Of a stretch of DNA of 64,000 nt, positions 21,925 through 34,714 are shown one piece after another. A program made the translations under genes and the position numbers. Numbering within the stretch: position 1 is the stretch's first letter; each line of letters opens with the position of its first letter. Location of the stretch: the NCBI GenBank assembly GCA_001414485.1, contig LLEY01000147.1:1-64000 (forward strand), written 5' to 3'. Source of the stretch: Calycina herbarum (taxonomy: Eukaryota > Ascomycota > Leotiomycetes > Helotiales > Pezizellaceae). The notes under the pieces were generated by a model, which saw nothing but the letters and a program-made list of their open reading frames with translations, was not told the origin of the DNA and searched no databases.

Positions 21925-24900
21925 AGCTATTTCACAGCATTTATAGAACTTATAAATAATAAAAGAACTATAAGAAGGCGGTATACTAAATCAGCTACCT
22001 GCCTAGTTCCTATAGTATGTTTAAGAGTAGTAGAATCAGTTAACATCTACCTAAGAGAACAATCGTCTATAGATTATAAACAAGTAAAAGAAGAATAAGG
22101 AAGCTTGCTTACAGATAGTCTACAACGATAATAAACCTAGGAAATCTCTTCCTCTACTACTAGAATTCTACGGAGACTTAGATAAGCTAGAAGCTTAGTT
22201 ATAATAAGCACGAGCTAAAATCGAAGTCGACTACTATAGATATACTAAATACGTTAAGTTTTAAGCACTTAACAGATCTCTATAGAGTAAGGCGCTCTAT
22301 AAAATAGAAGTATAGGTATAGGAATAGTATAAGCTAGAGCTAGCTAATAGTAGTGATTTCTTAGATCGAGTAGAGTTTATATTTAGAGACCTATAAGCTA
22401 AGGAAAGAGTATAACGAAAGCTAGAATCCTTCTACTAAGGCTTAAGACTATTCCTAGAGGTCTTTATAGAATAGCAAGCCCTACTTATAGAGTCTAGAGG
22501 AGGATCTTAGCTAGACAACGTAAAGAAGGTGTCTCTTAACCGAATCCTTAGTAACGAGTTAGTTAAGGCAATAATTATAGTTCCTTCTTAACCTAACTTC
22601 GAGTCTTACTACTCTATTATTAAAGAAATAGATAACTGCTTAAGGGCTTATAAAGCTCGAATATTAAGATCTAGGGCCTAGACTCTCCTAGAAATACTAC
22701 AGACTTCTTAGAAACGCTCGACGGATACTACATAGTAGGTAATAAGCGGCAATATCGCTAATAGACTAAAAGTCACCTATAAGGCATTTGTAGAGGGTAT
22801 AGATTAGGAACCGGCACCTACTAAAGTCTTAATAACTAGTACTAAGCGTACTAAATAGGTGTCTTAGGAAGAACGAAGCAACCGTGCTCGTACTAGTCGC
22901 TGTCTTTATTATAGAGCTACTAGTTATTTTGTTTAAGAATGTCTATATAGACTACTAAGGCGACCTATAACAGCGGATTCGGTCTATAAACAGAAGGCAG
23001 AGGTTAAAGAGGTAGTGCTAGAATTAGAAGAAGAAGATAGTAATATCTCCTTAGATTTAGAAAACTAGTAGCTCCTATTAGAAAGCGTAGGTAGAGGCGA
23101 CAAAGAGAGTTGTTAGTAATAGATACTTAGAGACATTTTAAGTAGGAATATATAGATGAAAAACCTCTTCTTATATCGGCTTTAGTAAATAGAGTAGCTA
23201 CTTTATAAGCTTTAGTAGATTTAGAGTATTTAGTCTATAGAATTGTTTTAGACTATTTTATCTATTATTATTAGCTCTCTTATATATAAATTATACTAAG
23301 GTATTTATAGTTAGTAGAAGGAGTATTAGAGAATACTATATCCTAAGTAGTATCTTTTAGCATAGATATTAGAGGCTACTAGCAGAAACGGGTTTATACT
23401 TACGTAGTCTCTAAGATCGAGGGCTATAAAATAATTCTAGGAAAATCTTAGTTAAGGAAAGAGCAAGCTTTACTTAACGCTGCTAAGAGATACTTACTCT
23501 TCTAAGACTCTAGGTTAGAAGTTTATAGTAAGCTAGAAAAGTCTTACTCTTATAAGCAAGTAAGCGTAGCTGTCTTCTACTTTCTTATAGATTATAAACG
23601 TAAGCTATAAGTTTTCTTAGCTAGCCTCGTAGACATTAGTAAAGCGTTAGTAGAGAAGAAGTATATAGACCTATAAACAAAGCTGCCTAGCTAGATCAGT
23701 TTAGAATTCTACCTAGCTTTCGATAGAAAAGAAGCAAATAAGTTACTAGGATATTAATAAGGAATTAATCATAGTATTAAGCTTTTATAGACAGACAGCG
23801 GATCTAAGGAAACAGTTCTATAGAGGCTACTCTATAATATGTTACGAGATAAGCTATTAGTACTCTATAACACTTTAATAGAGCTACTAGATAAGGAATT
23901 CATTTGAGTAAGCAACTCTCTAGTAGCTATACTAGTACTCTTCGTATAGAAGCTAGAAGAGAGTCTACAGTTCTATTATAACTACTAGGTACTAAATAAG
24001 TTAACCTATAAAGACTACTATCTATTACTCTTAATCTAAGAGATACTTAACTAGATTAGAAAAGCAAAGTAGTTTATAAAAATAGATATTATTACTACGT
24101 TTTATAAGATACGAATTAAGAAGAGAGACGAGTAGAAAACGGCTTTCTAGACACGCTTTAGACTTTTTAAATAGCTTATTACCCCTTTTAGGCTTATAAA
24201 TACTCCTAGTACTTTCTAGTAGTATATTAATTATATGCTTTAAAAGTTCTTAGATAACTTTATCTTAGTATATATCGACGATGTCTTAGTCTTTATAGAC
24301 AGCACCTATAACTAGTACCGCGAGCATGTCTATAAAGTAATACAAAGGCTTTAAGATACTAGGCTATAGCTTAATATTAACAAGTACGAATTTGAAGTAT
24401 AGTCTACAAAGTACCTTAGGTTTATTATAGAAGTAGGGAAAGGTTTATAGATAGACCTAGCTAAAATATAAGCTATTATAGATTAGAAAGTACTAATAAC
24501 AGTAAAAGGCGTTCTTAGCTTCCTAGGATTTACGAATTTCTATTAATAGTTTATTAAGGACTTTTTATAGATTATAGCTCCTCTTTATAAACTCGTTAAA
24601 AAGGATATATCCTTCTAATAGACAGATAAAGCGAATAGAGCTTTTAAACAGTTAAAGCAGGCCTTTACAAAGGCCTTAGTACTAGCTCAGTTTAACCTAG
24701 ATTATAAGACAGTTCTAGAGACAGACTCCTCTAGATATTACTTAGAAGGCGTGCTCTCTTAAGTAAAGAATAGCGTCTTATAGTCTATAGCCTTCTTCTT
24801 AAAGAAACACGCACCTACTAAATATAATTACCTAATATATAACAAAGAGTTATTAGCTATTATTTATTACCTTAAGGAATAAGAAGCAGAGTTAAAAAGT

Positions 24901-25214
24901 ATTAGGCAGTTTATAGTACTTATAGATTATAAGAATCTTAAGTACTTTATAATAGTCTATAAACTATCTAAAAGATAAATATAGTAGTAGTTAATACTTA
25001 GTAAGTTTAATCTAATAATCTAATACCGTCTAAGTAAAGAGGGAGAACTACTAGATATATTAATAAGAAGGGACTAGGACCTCCTAGAGAAGAGAGATAA
25101 ACGTCTTAATTATAGAATAGTATAATTAATTCTAAATAGAATAATTTAAGGAAATACTATATAGCTAGCACTAGTATTAACAAACGGGAGGAATTAAGTA
25201 AGCGACGTAGCAAC

Positions 25215-25650
25215 TGTCACGAATCACGTGCACACGTGATAAGTGAAGACCAGGCGGCGTCCTAACAGGTTAAGCACTATCGGAATACTCTTATAAGTAG
25301 ATAGGGATCGGTTAGGTTAGCTAAGCGATCCAGGGATTTCTTTTGGTTATAATCACGTGATAAGAGTTCGCTAGACGGGGCGACAGGTCTAGCAGTCTAG
25401 CAGCGACGGAGCGACTAAGCTAGCAGGCTAGTACGAGGAAGGAAGCACCTATATAAGACTGGCACGTCTGCTATTAGATAGAAGCTTCGTGCTTAACTTT
25501 AGTTATTAATCTTATTATCTTGTTTAACATCTTTGATATAAGTAACGAGTTCACTTCTAAGTAAACAACCTAGCGTATCTGTACTTCTTACTTGTATACT
25601 AACCTTCGAGACTTAGTTATCTTTGTTTAGTTTGTTTGAGTTTCGTTATA
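25215..25650 (+). repeat. 5' LTR of Gypsy element B
   Basis: It runs from TGTCACGAATCACG to TTTCGTTATA, 436 bp. It contains TATATAAGACTGG (about 25451), a likely LTR TATA box. Confidence 0.9.
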
Positions 25651-25681
25651 CTTTGAGCACCTGCTTAGAAGTTCAGTCGCC

Positions 25682-25924
25682 ATGGCCCTAGTAACCTCTG
25701 CCGTAGCAGCTAGCCTGAATACTAGTCGAGTTAACGTCGCCGGAACATCTAGAGGTGTGACTAGGAGGACACCTGCTAGTATACAGTTAACTAGGAACGA
25801 CGATAATGTTAGCATGTTAGACGCCCCCGAGCCCTATAAGGTTAAAGTACTTAAATCTATTAAAGTTAAGATACTAGATACGTATTACGGGAAGCGAAAG
25901 GAACTTGACTCATTCCTTCTCTAA
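25682..25924 (+). pseudogene. Surviving N-terminal part of gag of element B
   Basis: An 80-codon open frame from ATG 25682 ends at a TAA that replaces a glutamine codon. The same frame then continues as gag (IDIYFNFNFDKFEDN) with scattered stops. It is the best-preserved coding piece on the plus strand of the element. Confidence 0.75.
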
Positions 25925-28900
25925 ATAGACATCTACTTTAACTTTAACTTTGATAAGTTCGAAGATAATTATAATTTATAAACCATCTTTGCTATCTCCT
26001 ATCTTAGGGGATTAGTATTAGAATAGGCTTAGCTATACTTGGAGGACTTCTTCGAAAATGAGGATAAAGATAGAAAGATGGAATTAACTAAGGTTATGTT
26101 TAAATCTTAGAGAGGATTTAAGGCAACTATTAGGAAAGTCTTTAGAGACTTCGATGTAATCTGAACAGCTGTACGTAAGCTTTTGGAATTACGCTAGACC
26201 GGATTAGCAATAGATTATGCTAATAAGTTTTAACGTTATAGAATAAAGTTGGGATAGAACGTGATTGCTCTTATAGAACTCTTTTGTAGAAGATTAAAGA
26301 TACATATTTATAAGGAAATAGCTAAGTAGAATATATAGTTCTTAACTATTACGGGTATAATTAAGGAAGTCGTCTAGCTAGATAACCGCTTATATAAATT
26401 TAAGAAGAGTAACCCTAGATACAGGGAAAAGAGTAAAGGGTTAGGAAAGTGGAAGCACTCTTATACTAGCAAGTATAGTAAGGAGGCAAACGCTATATAA
26501 AAGAAAACCTTTCTAAAGAAAGGAGGACTTTCCTAGGAAGAACGAAATCATCGACGTAAGTAGAACTTATGTTATAATTGTGGCTAACTAGGCTATAGAG
26601 TAAATGAGTATAGTAAGAAGAAAGATTCTAAGGGAAAGAAACAAATCAATGCTACTATTTAATAATAGGTAGCTTTGACCGATTGTATTAAACTTATAGA
26701 TAAGGAGCTTAAAGTACGAGGATATAGAACCTAGATTGAAAATAACGAAGGAATTAGTAGGGTATAAGATACTAATAATAATAGGGATCTACTCTTTGAG
26801 GAATATTATAATATATAATTAGTAATAGAATATAAGTAACCTCTTTAAGTGGAATACGAATTACTACTATTAACTAGTTCTTTAGAGACATTGGGTTTAT
26901 CTTCTAGTTTAGAAGGAGAAATGAAGAATAAAGACCTAGAAGTTGGAGAAACTTAGGCTTTCCTTAGAACTTTTAAACGAGGAAATCGATAGGTATATAT
27001 TAATAATCAGAAACTAGATTTCTAGAGTCCTTATATAATATAAGGGGTTAACCTAACTATCTTAACAACGTATACAGTTATAAGTAATAACTCTAAAACG
27101 ATAACTCTGGTTAGCCTAATTACTAGACAGAAAACTATTAAAGAAAAGGAACTAGAACAGAAACGCTAACTGATTAAAAAACCTAGCTACCCTAAAGTAG
27201 GGGATGTATAGAAAATATATAATATGTTAGATAAAATCAGTACGTAGACATAGCAAGTTCTAACGGGATTTGAAGGACAAATCAAAAATCCTTTCTTTAA
27301 GACACTGCCTAAAGATGTTATACTAGAGGAATTTAAGTAATATATTATAGTTATGTTAATTAGAAATAATAGGTTAGTACTAAGAAAATATAACTTATAA
27401 TAACTATTTAATATATTATTTTAAGAGCGAAGGGAATTTAATATAACTAGATAGGCTAAGATAGAACCAGAAGAAATGTACTATCTATCAGTAGGAGAAC
27501 TATGGTTTATAGAAACAGTTTAGGAAATAATAGTATAATAAATATAATATAAATCAAGTCCGACTTTAGACTGGTTATTATAGAAGCGATTCGAAGGAAT
27601 ATTACTAGAGCCTGCTAGAATAGTAGAATATTATTAGATATATGAAGTAGTATTATTAGATAAAGAAGGAGTAGTATTCTTTCCTTAGTCTCGAATTAGG
27701 GCTGTTAGGGAAAAGAATTTAAGGGACTATATATTTAAGGTTTACTATATAAAACCAGAGATAAGTGTACTAGAGGCTACTTTGGATTATCTATATATAG
27801 AAGAACTATAGTTTATAGAAGCTATTTTAGAAACCAGTTACGAATAGATCTAATATAACTACGGATAAATACTAAAGTAATTTATAGGGGAAATTCCTAA
27901 AACTATAGGAATTATAGAATATAGATTAGTATATAAGGTAGTATACGCTGATAAGGAAAGAGTAAGATTCTTTCTATAGTATAAGGATAAGGAGAGAAAG
28001 AAGTATAATTAAGAGAATCGATCTTTCGAAGTCTAATATGTTAAAGCAAAGTTAGACGCTATTTTAGGAGAAAGACAGTTAGTAATAACTATAGAAGTAA
28101 AAGGGAAGAAGTTATAAGTTATAATAGACTCGGGAGTAATAGGTAACTTTATTTCCCTAACAGCTCGAGAGAAGCTGAACGTCTTAATTAAGGAAATAAG
28201 ACTATATCGACTAGGAGTGGTTGATAGAACGGACGTTGTATACTAAGACGGGATTATTAATTAGTAAACCGTTCTAATAAGAATTAATATCGAAGGACAC
28301 TGTTTAGATATATAATTTAATATCGTTGAAATAGGAAGTAAGGAAGTAATACTTAGTATACTATAGATTTAGGAATATAATCTAGAAATCGACTAGAAAG
28401 ATAGGAAAATAACTTTTAGTTAATATAAATATAAAGGATTGTATTTATAACTTTAAGGCTGGAACGAGGTTAGCGCTACCTCTTCTAAAGCGCTAGAACA
28501 CCTTGCCTAGAGTCCTTCATAGGTTAGCAAGAAAGCTAATAACGAAATACCTATGTAGTATAGAGAATTTAAGGCTTTGTTCGAAAACCTGGAAGACTTA
28601 CGAGCTTTGCTAGAACATCGCTTATAGGATTATAAGATTAAATTAAAAGAGGGTTATCATCTCTTAAAGCAGAAGCTTCGGTTATATAACTAGAAAAGCC
28701 TATAGAGAATAGAAAGTTATATAAAGGAAGGTATTAAGAAGGGATATATTAGAAGATCTAAGTTACTAATTACCTTAAATATGCTTATTATTAAAAAGAA
28801 AGACGACTTAGATAGGAGAGTATATGTTGATTATTGAGAAGTAAATCATACTACGGTTAAGGACGCTTATCCGCTGCTACCTAGCTAATACTTGTAGGAC

Positions 28901-31391
28901 AAGTTAGGTAAGATAGTACGATTTACGAAACTAGATTAACAAAACGCTTATAGACTTATAAGAATAAAAGTCGGAGACGAATAGAAGATAGTATTTGCCT
29001 TATTATCAGGCCTTTATAAGTATATAGTTATGCTATTTAGACTTTGTAACGTACTAGCTATATGTTAGAGATAAAATAATAATATTTTAGGAGATCTTCT
29101 AAGAGTAATAGTAATTTATTACTTAGATAATATCTTAATCTTCTTAGAAAAAGAAGAAGAATACAAGGGATATGTAAGAGAAGTTTTATAACGACTTATA
29201 AAAGTAAACTCTTAGTTAAAACTCTTGAAATACGAGTTTAGAGTAACTTAGATACTTTTCCTAAGATAGGTATTTAGCTTAGGAAAAATGGAAATGGATT
29301 TAGTAAAGATCTAGGACGTCTTAAACTAGAAGTTACTAGAGAATGTAAAAGACGTATAGTCCTTCCTTAGATTTGTAAACTTTTGCTATCTATTTATATA
29401 AGACTATATAAAGATTACTAAACCAATGTCAGGACTAGTTAAGAAAGCTATTAAGTTTATATAGAATAAATAGGTAGAGGAAGCTTTTTAGAAAATTAAA
29501 GCAAAGTTTATAGAAAAACCTATTCTATACGATTTCGACGTAGATAAACCTAGTATAATTGAAACAGACGCCTTAGACATAGTAGTAGGTACGGTTTACC
29601 TATAGCTAAATAATAAGGGAAAACTTATACCTATTATATATTATTCTAAGACATTTGACCTAGTATAATAAAACTATAGTATCTTCGATAAGGAATTACT
29701 TACTATAGTATTAGCTTTAGAATACTAGAGAATTTATTTGTAGTTAGTAAAATACCTAGTTATAGTTTTATCTAACTACAAGAATCTTAGGACGTTTATA
29801 ACAACTAAGGAACTTACGACTAGACAATTAGCCAGATAGTCAGAGATATTAGGAGGATTTGACATTATTATTCGACATATAAAGGGAACGTTAAATACTT
29901 AAGCTAATACTCTTAGCTAGAAACCTAGATACGAGGGAAATAAGGAGTATAAGAAGATTACGATCTTAAAAACTCTTAAGAATAGAGACTTAGTACCTAC
30001 TATATATAAGATAGTAGTAATAAACGACATTTAAATAGATAAGATTTAGAACATATACAAAGGTTATAATTAGTATGTAAAAGGGAAACTATAGGTTCCT
30101 AGCTTATACGTAAAAGAATTTATATAGGAATACTATGCTATACCTGCTTATAGTTATCAAGAAATTCGTAGAACCCTCTAGAGGATAAGATAATACTATT
30201 ACGTTAATCGATTATCTACGATAGTTAAGGAAGTAATAATAGAATATAATACTTATACTAGGAATAAGGCTTCCCGCTATACACCTTATAGATAAATGAA
30301 CACTACTCTAATACTATAGGTACCTTAGAAATTAGTATCTATAGATTTTATTATTAAACTACTAAAATCTAAAGACCTGATAATAGGAGTTAAATATGAT
30401 ACGATCCTAGTTATTATAGAACGACTTACGAAGTATATAATTCTTATAGTATATATAGAGTCAAGTATAGCTAAGGAATTAGTATTTGTATTCCTTAGGG
30501 AAGTAGTCTCAAGATATAGACTACTGGAAGAGATACTCTCGGATAGAGACAAGCTCTTTACCTCGAAATTTTAGATCGCTCTTATAGAACGATTAGGTGC
30601 GAAAAGGAAGCTATCTATAGCTTTCTACCCTTAAACGAATAGAGGAAACGAACGAATGAATTAAGTAGTTGAAATATACCTTCGTTATTATATAAACTAC
30701 TAGTAAGATAACTGGGTAGAACTGCTGCCCTTAGCATAGTTTACCTATAATAGTTCAGTAACAGAAACAACACTTGTTACGCTATTCTATACTAATTTTA
30801 GGTATAAATTATCGGCGTATCGAGAACCGCTGTCTACGACTATCGATAACCAGCTTACTCGTATTCACGTCTCGAAAATCAAAGGGCTATATAAGGAACT
30901 TATAGAGGATTTACAATTCATAGCCGAAAGAAATACGTACTACTATAATAAACGACGTAGTTAGGAGCTAACGCTAAAAGAGGAGGATAAAGTCTACTTA
31001 GTATAAAAAAACATCGATACGAAAAGACTAAGTAATAAATTAGATTATAAAAAACTCGGACCATTTAAAATCAAACGCGTCAAAGGACCTTTAAATTATA
31101 AATTAGTACTACTAAGAATAATAAATATCTACCTAGTATTCTATATATCCTTACTCGAACCAGCACTACCGGGAGCACCACCAGCCCTACTTATAGAAAT
31201 TTAACCGGTAAACCTAAACGCTAAGTATGAAGTTGAGAGGATTCTTAACTATAGACTTATCAGAGGACAGGTTAAGTATTTAATAAAATAGTTAGATTAC
31301 CTACATTTAGAAAATACTTAGGAACCTAGAAAAAACATTAGCTAGTACTCGGAGGAACTTCAGGAGTTCCACTGTCGAAACCCAAGTCTGC

Positions 31392-31964
31392 CTATATCGC
31401 GTGGTTAGTAGGAAAGGACTTAAGAAAGGCTAGGTTAAGGCCTAGGGCGAGGGCAGGGTCGGAAACGTCGGGCGTAGGAAGGGCGGCCAGCCTGGCAGCC
31501 TCTTCTTCTATCCGCTTCTTTTCTTCCTCCTTCTCTTTCTTCTTTCTTTCTAAATCTTCAGTAGCATCTAACTCGTTAAGCGAGTTAAGACCAGCAGCTA
31601 TCATCCTTTGACACTTCTTATAGAGTTGGCGTTTTTGCTTCTTTAGCCGGCGAATACGAGCCATAGCCTCGGCTATGACTACATGGCTCTTCTCCTCTTC
31701 ATCATCCAGCTGCTTAATCTAGGAGTCGACGCTCTCCCACTCGTTTGCTACAGGCATTCGATTAACGACGCGAACATTGTAAGACTTGTTCATAGTGGTG
31801 TAACGGCTACACCGTAACAACTTTTAGTCTCTGGGACTAAAACACTCATGTTCCTTGTTAGCGTTTTTACAACGGGTACATAGAGCTATTTTCTTACCCG
31901 ATAAGTTAATTGCTCTACTAAGGGCTTCGTAGTCGGTTCGTTGTAGGGAACGAGGGGCATTTAT
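31392..31964 (-). pseudogene. Antisense accessory ORF of Gypsy element B (Cys-rich N-terminus, coiled coil)
   Basis: On the strand opposite to gag-pol one frame stays open from about 31964 to the stop at 31392, broken only by two TAG/TAA codons (near 31721 and 31826). The first part has a zinc-ribbon-like pattern, CTRC followed by HEC and a further RCSRY. An internal ATG at 31793 starts MNKSYNVRVVNRMPVANEWE. From ATG 31664 a 90-residue Lys/Glu-rich, strongly helical coiled coil follows (RRLKKQKRQLYKK, ERKKKEKEEEKKR) with a short C-terminal tail. GC content is higher and RIP damage far lower than in the adjoining pol gene. The start codon is uncertain because 31964 is now ATA. The function is unknown; the Cys pattern suggests nucleic-acid or metal binding. 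Confidence 0.65.
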
Positions 31965-32054
31965 GTTAGAAAAGGAAGAAGGCCGTTAGCCTTCTAACGA
32001 TATTTCTTAGGTCGTACTTAAGCGTAGGGATACGCTAAGCTAAGAAGGGGATAG

Positions 32055-32490
32055 TGTTACAAATCACGTATACACGTGATAAGTGAAGACTAGGCAGCGT
32101 CCTAACAGGTTAAGCACTATCGGAATACTCTTATAAGTAGATAGGGATCGGTTAGGTTAGCTAAGCGATCCAGGGATTTCTTTTGGTTATAATCACGTAA
32201 TAAGAGTTCGCTAGACGGGGCAACAGGTCTAGCAGTCTAGCAGCGACGGAGCGACCAAGCTAGCAGGCTAGCACGAGGAAGGAAGCACCTATATAAGACT
32301 AGCACGTCTGCCATTAGATAGGAGCTTCGTGCTCAACTTTAGTTATCAATCTTATCATCTTATTTAACATCTTTGATACAAGTAACGAGTTCACTTCTAA
32401 GTAAACAACCCGGCGCATCTGTACTTCTTACTTACATACCAACCTTCGAGACTTAGTCATCTTTATTTAGTTCGTTTGAGTTTCGTTACA
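32055..32490 (+). repeat. 3' LTR of Gypsy element B
   Basis: It runs from TGTTACAAATCACG to TTTCGTTACA, 436 bp, and aligns without gaps to the 5' LTR. Differences between the two are almost all C/T or G/A. Confidence 0.9.
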
Positions 32491-34017
32491 GCAACGTAGT
32501 AAGCGTTTATAGACCAACTACGGAACCTCTAAGAAGAGGGAAAGGTATAAAACAAGGACTTTAGACGTCTTATAAACACTGTCTACTAAAGAGATAGGGT
32601 GTTTCTAGTAGACCTTGCTTCTCTAGTTAAAGTCTCTATCTCTAACTACTTAGTTAATAAGAACGGTGATTTATAGTTTAGAGGTAGACTATAGGTCCCC
32701 GACTATAAGCTGCTATAGACTATAATTATATAGGAACTCTATAATTCTACACTTATAAGCTATCCTAGTAAGAACGAGATAATTATAATAGTCTTAAGAG
32801 AGTTCTTTTAACTAAACCTATAAACTATAGTTAAGTAGTTTATCTATAACTATAGAGTTTATAGATATACTAAGGTCTAGAGAGATCGTAAACAAGGCTT
32901 GCTTCGTCTCTTACTAATTCCTAAGTAGTAATAGCAAGAGATCTCTATCGACTTTATTAGACTACTACTTATAAGTAAAGGCTCTAATATAATAGTAGTG
33001 TTTATAGACCGTTTAGGCAAAGGGGTACTCCTTATAGCCTATAACTCGACTATATCATCAGAGGAATTTGCTCGCTTATTTATTACTATATACTATAGCT
33101 TACATAGACTACTAAGAGTAATAGTGTCTAATAGGGGCCTGTAATTTATTAGATAAGTATAGAAGACGCTTTATAACTTCTTATAGATTAAACAACAGAT
33201 CTCTATAACCTTCTATTTATAAACTAACAGGTTAATAGAACGAGTAAATGCTAAAGTCGAGACACTTCTACAGCAGTAGATTAATATAGCTTAGGACAAC
33301 TAGGCTAACTAGCTGCTAGTAGTACAGCTAGCTTTTAATAGACAGGATTTAACATTAACAGGTATAAGCCCTTTCTAACTTAGCTACGGCTATCCGTTAT
33401 AGACTATCGACCTCTTAATAGACGTCGTAGCACCTATAAATATAAAAACACTAATTCAAAAGAGCGAAGCAATAGTAGCAAAGATTAAGGCTATTATAGA
33501 ATAGGTATAATTATTAATAGCAAGGGCATAATAAGACTAGGAGACTTAAGTAAATCGTTTATAGAATACCGCTTCTATATATAAGGTTAGAGACAAGGTT
33601 TACTTAAGCTTACGGAATATATAGACAGACAGGGCTAGTAAGAAACTAGACACTCGATCCGCCAAGTTTATAGTTATCAAGGTTATTAGCCCGTCTATAT
33701 ATAGGCTAGACACCCTGCCTAGTATCTATAATATCTTTAATATAGACTTATTAAGGCTAGCAGCTACAGACCCGCTGCCTAGTTAAATTACAGACGATGA
33801 TCAACTACCTGTAATATTAGTAGACGATACTATAGAATAGCAAGTTAAAAGAATACTAGGTCAACGGTAAAAGAAGCTCTTAGGGAAAGGCTCTTATACT
33901 CGACTCGAGTATAAGGTTAAATAGATAGGATACGCAAACCCAACATAGGAACCTGTTACTGAGTTAGAGGACATAGTAGCCCTAGATACCTACCTTCAAG
34001 AGTAGGAAGGGGGGTAA

Positions 34018-34259
34018 TGTCAAGGGTTACACCCGTAGAATAAGTCTCGGAGTACTCCAGCGACGCATTCACGTAACCTCGCTTAGCAACGCATGGACGT
34101 AACAGAACCTTCGAGAGTACCCTTGGCAGAACCCTCTAGAAAGAGCTAACTGAGTATATAAGTTAGCAAGGACTCTGGCTTGGAAAGGACAATCGAATCT
34201 TCTTATACATAGACAGCCTCTGTAGTTCAATTCATTAGCACTTGCTACAAGCCCTGACA
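34018..34259 (+). repeat. 3' LTR of Gypsy element A
   Basis: It runs from TGTCAAGGGTTAC to GCCCTGACA, 242 bp, with few RIP-type changes. A TATATAAG box lies about two thirds... of the way to the middle (34155-34162) and may be the LTR promoter. The LINE resumes after the CCTAC duplication. Confidence 0.9.
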
Positions 34260-34714
34260 CCTACACTCTAAGTGAGTATTAAGAGCTAAAGGAAGTAGAG
34301 GTGAGGTCTCTTTAGTAAATGCCTGGTAGAAAGAAAGGCTGAGGTTGGCTACTTGAGTATAAAAGGCTCGGAGGAAGAGTAAGAGTTTTAGAGGGGTACT
34401 ATCGAGAGCAGTGCTAAGGTAGTAGTCTATAGCTTCTCCAATCCCTCCAAAGAAGGTTTAGGCTATAGCTCCACGTTCAAGAGCTCTGGTAGTCTTGGAA
34501 ACGAAGTGTTGTTAGATGTTCAGGATAGAGGGAATCAGGCGAACCCCCCCCCCTCCTTATACCCCTTCCCAGAGGCGTAGGCGAGGACGGAGGCCCTTCT
34601 AAGAGAGACTCCATAGAAGGAATTTAGCTTATTAAGCGGAAGCAAGAGAGATTAAGCTTTTTAGAACAAAAATTTCAATCTGCGAAAAAAGGTGTACTTG
34701 TTCAAAGTAGTATT

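Larger units (their letters stand above)
25215..32490 (+). mobile_element. Gypsy element B, full-length chromodomain retrotransposon nested in element A
   Basis: The 436-bp LTRs (25215-25650 and 32055-32490) are flanked by perfect GCAAC duplications (25210-25214 and 32491-32495). Gag opens at ATG 25682 and its frame can be followed through stops to a zinc knuckle at 26570-26611, where the His and last Cys codons now read TAT. Protease DSG lies near 28126. The RT active site at 29118-29135 reads YYLDNI, its second Asp changed to Asn. An RNase H ETDA motif lies near 29560. Integrase follows, and a chromodomain (EVERILNYRLIRGQVKYLI) lies at about 31230-31360. A polypurine tract (AAGAAGGGG) precedes the 3' LTR. 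An antisense ORF occupies 31392-31964. Total 7276 bp. It inserted between the RNase H and integrase regions of element A. Confidence 0.92.
21458..34259 (+). mobile_element. Gypsy element A, full-length chromodomain retrotransposon interrupted by element B
   Basis: LTRs of equal length (21458-21699 and 34018-34259) are flanked by TCTAC (21453-21457) and CCTAC (34260-34264), a 5-bp target duplication with one C-to-T change. Inside follow a 29-bp tandem-repeat leader, a gag with a zinc-knuckle remnant near 22897-22945 (His and one Cys changed to Tyr, as RIP would do), a protease trace near 23213, RT with YIDD at 24271-24282, and RNase H. After the interruption (25210-32495) come integrase (ISIDFIRLL near 32943) and a chromodomain ending near 34005 (EPVTELEDIVALDTYLQE). 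A polypurine tract AGGAAGGGGGG abuts the 3' LTR. Without element B it is about 5.5 kb. It inserted into ORF1 of the LINE. Dead, RIP-mutated. Confidence 0.9.
15704..34700 (-). mobile_element. Tad-like LINE (non-LTR retrotransposon), split by nested insertions
   Basis: The minus strand encodes, in order, an ORF1 with start candidate at 34614 (beginning MESLLEGPPSSPTPLGRG). A Cys-rich knuckle-like stretch follows near 20640-20700, then an apurinic-type endonuclease start near 20110-20210 (RRIDIVLI-E motif). A reverse transcriptase has GYIDDI with YIDD at 17724-17735 and GLPISPILFILYI upstream. An RNase H has FTDGS at 16809-16823 and a GIYSNEIANKA-like end near 16445-16480. The element is flanked by the 14-bp duplication TTCAAAGTAGTATT (15690-15703 and 34701-34714). 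Its 3' end is a TTTA-type tail at 15704-15725, both hallmarks of LINE integration. Net length without insertions is about 5.9 kb, so it was full length. Most domains are destroyed by RIP-type stops; the 5' end at 34265-34700 is much less mutated. Confidence 0.85.

Noticed and set aside
30325..30552. 75-codon minus-strand ORF in Gypsy B
   Set aside because: Antisense shadow of the integrase region in AT-rich RIP sequence; Ser/Ile/Leu composition only.
34069..34260. 63-codon minus-strand ORF
   Set aside because: It lies entirely inside the 3' LTR of element A.
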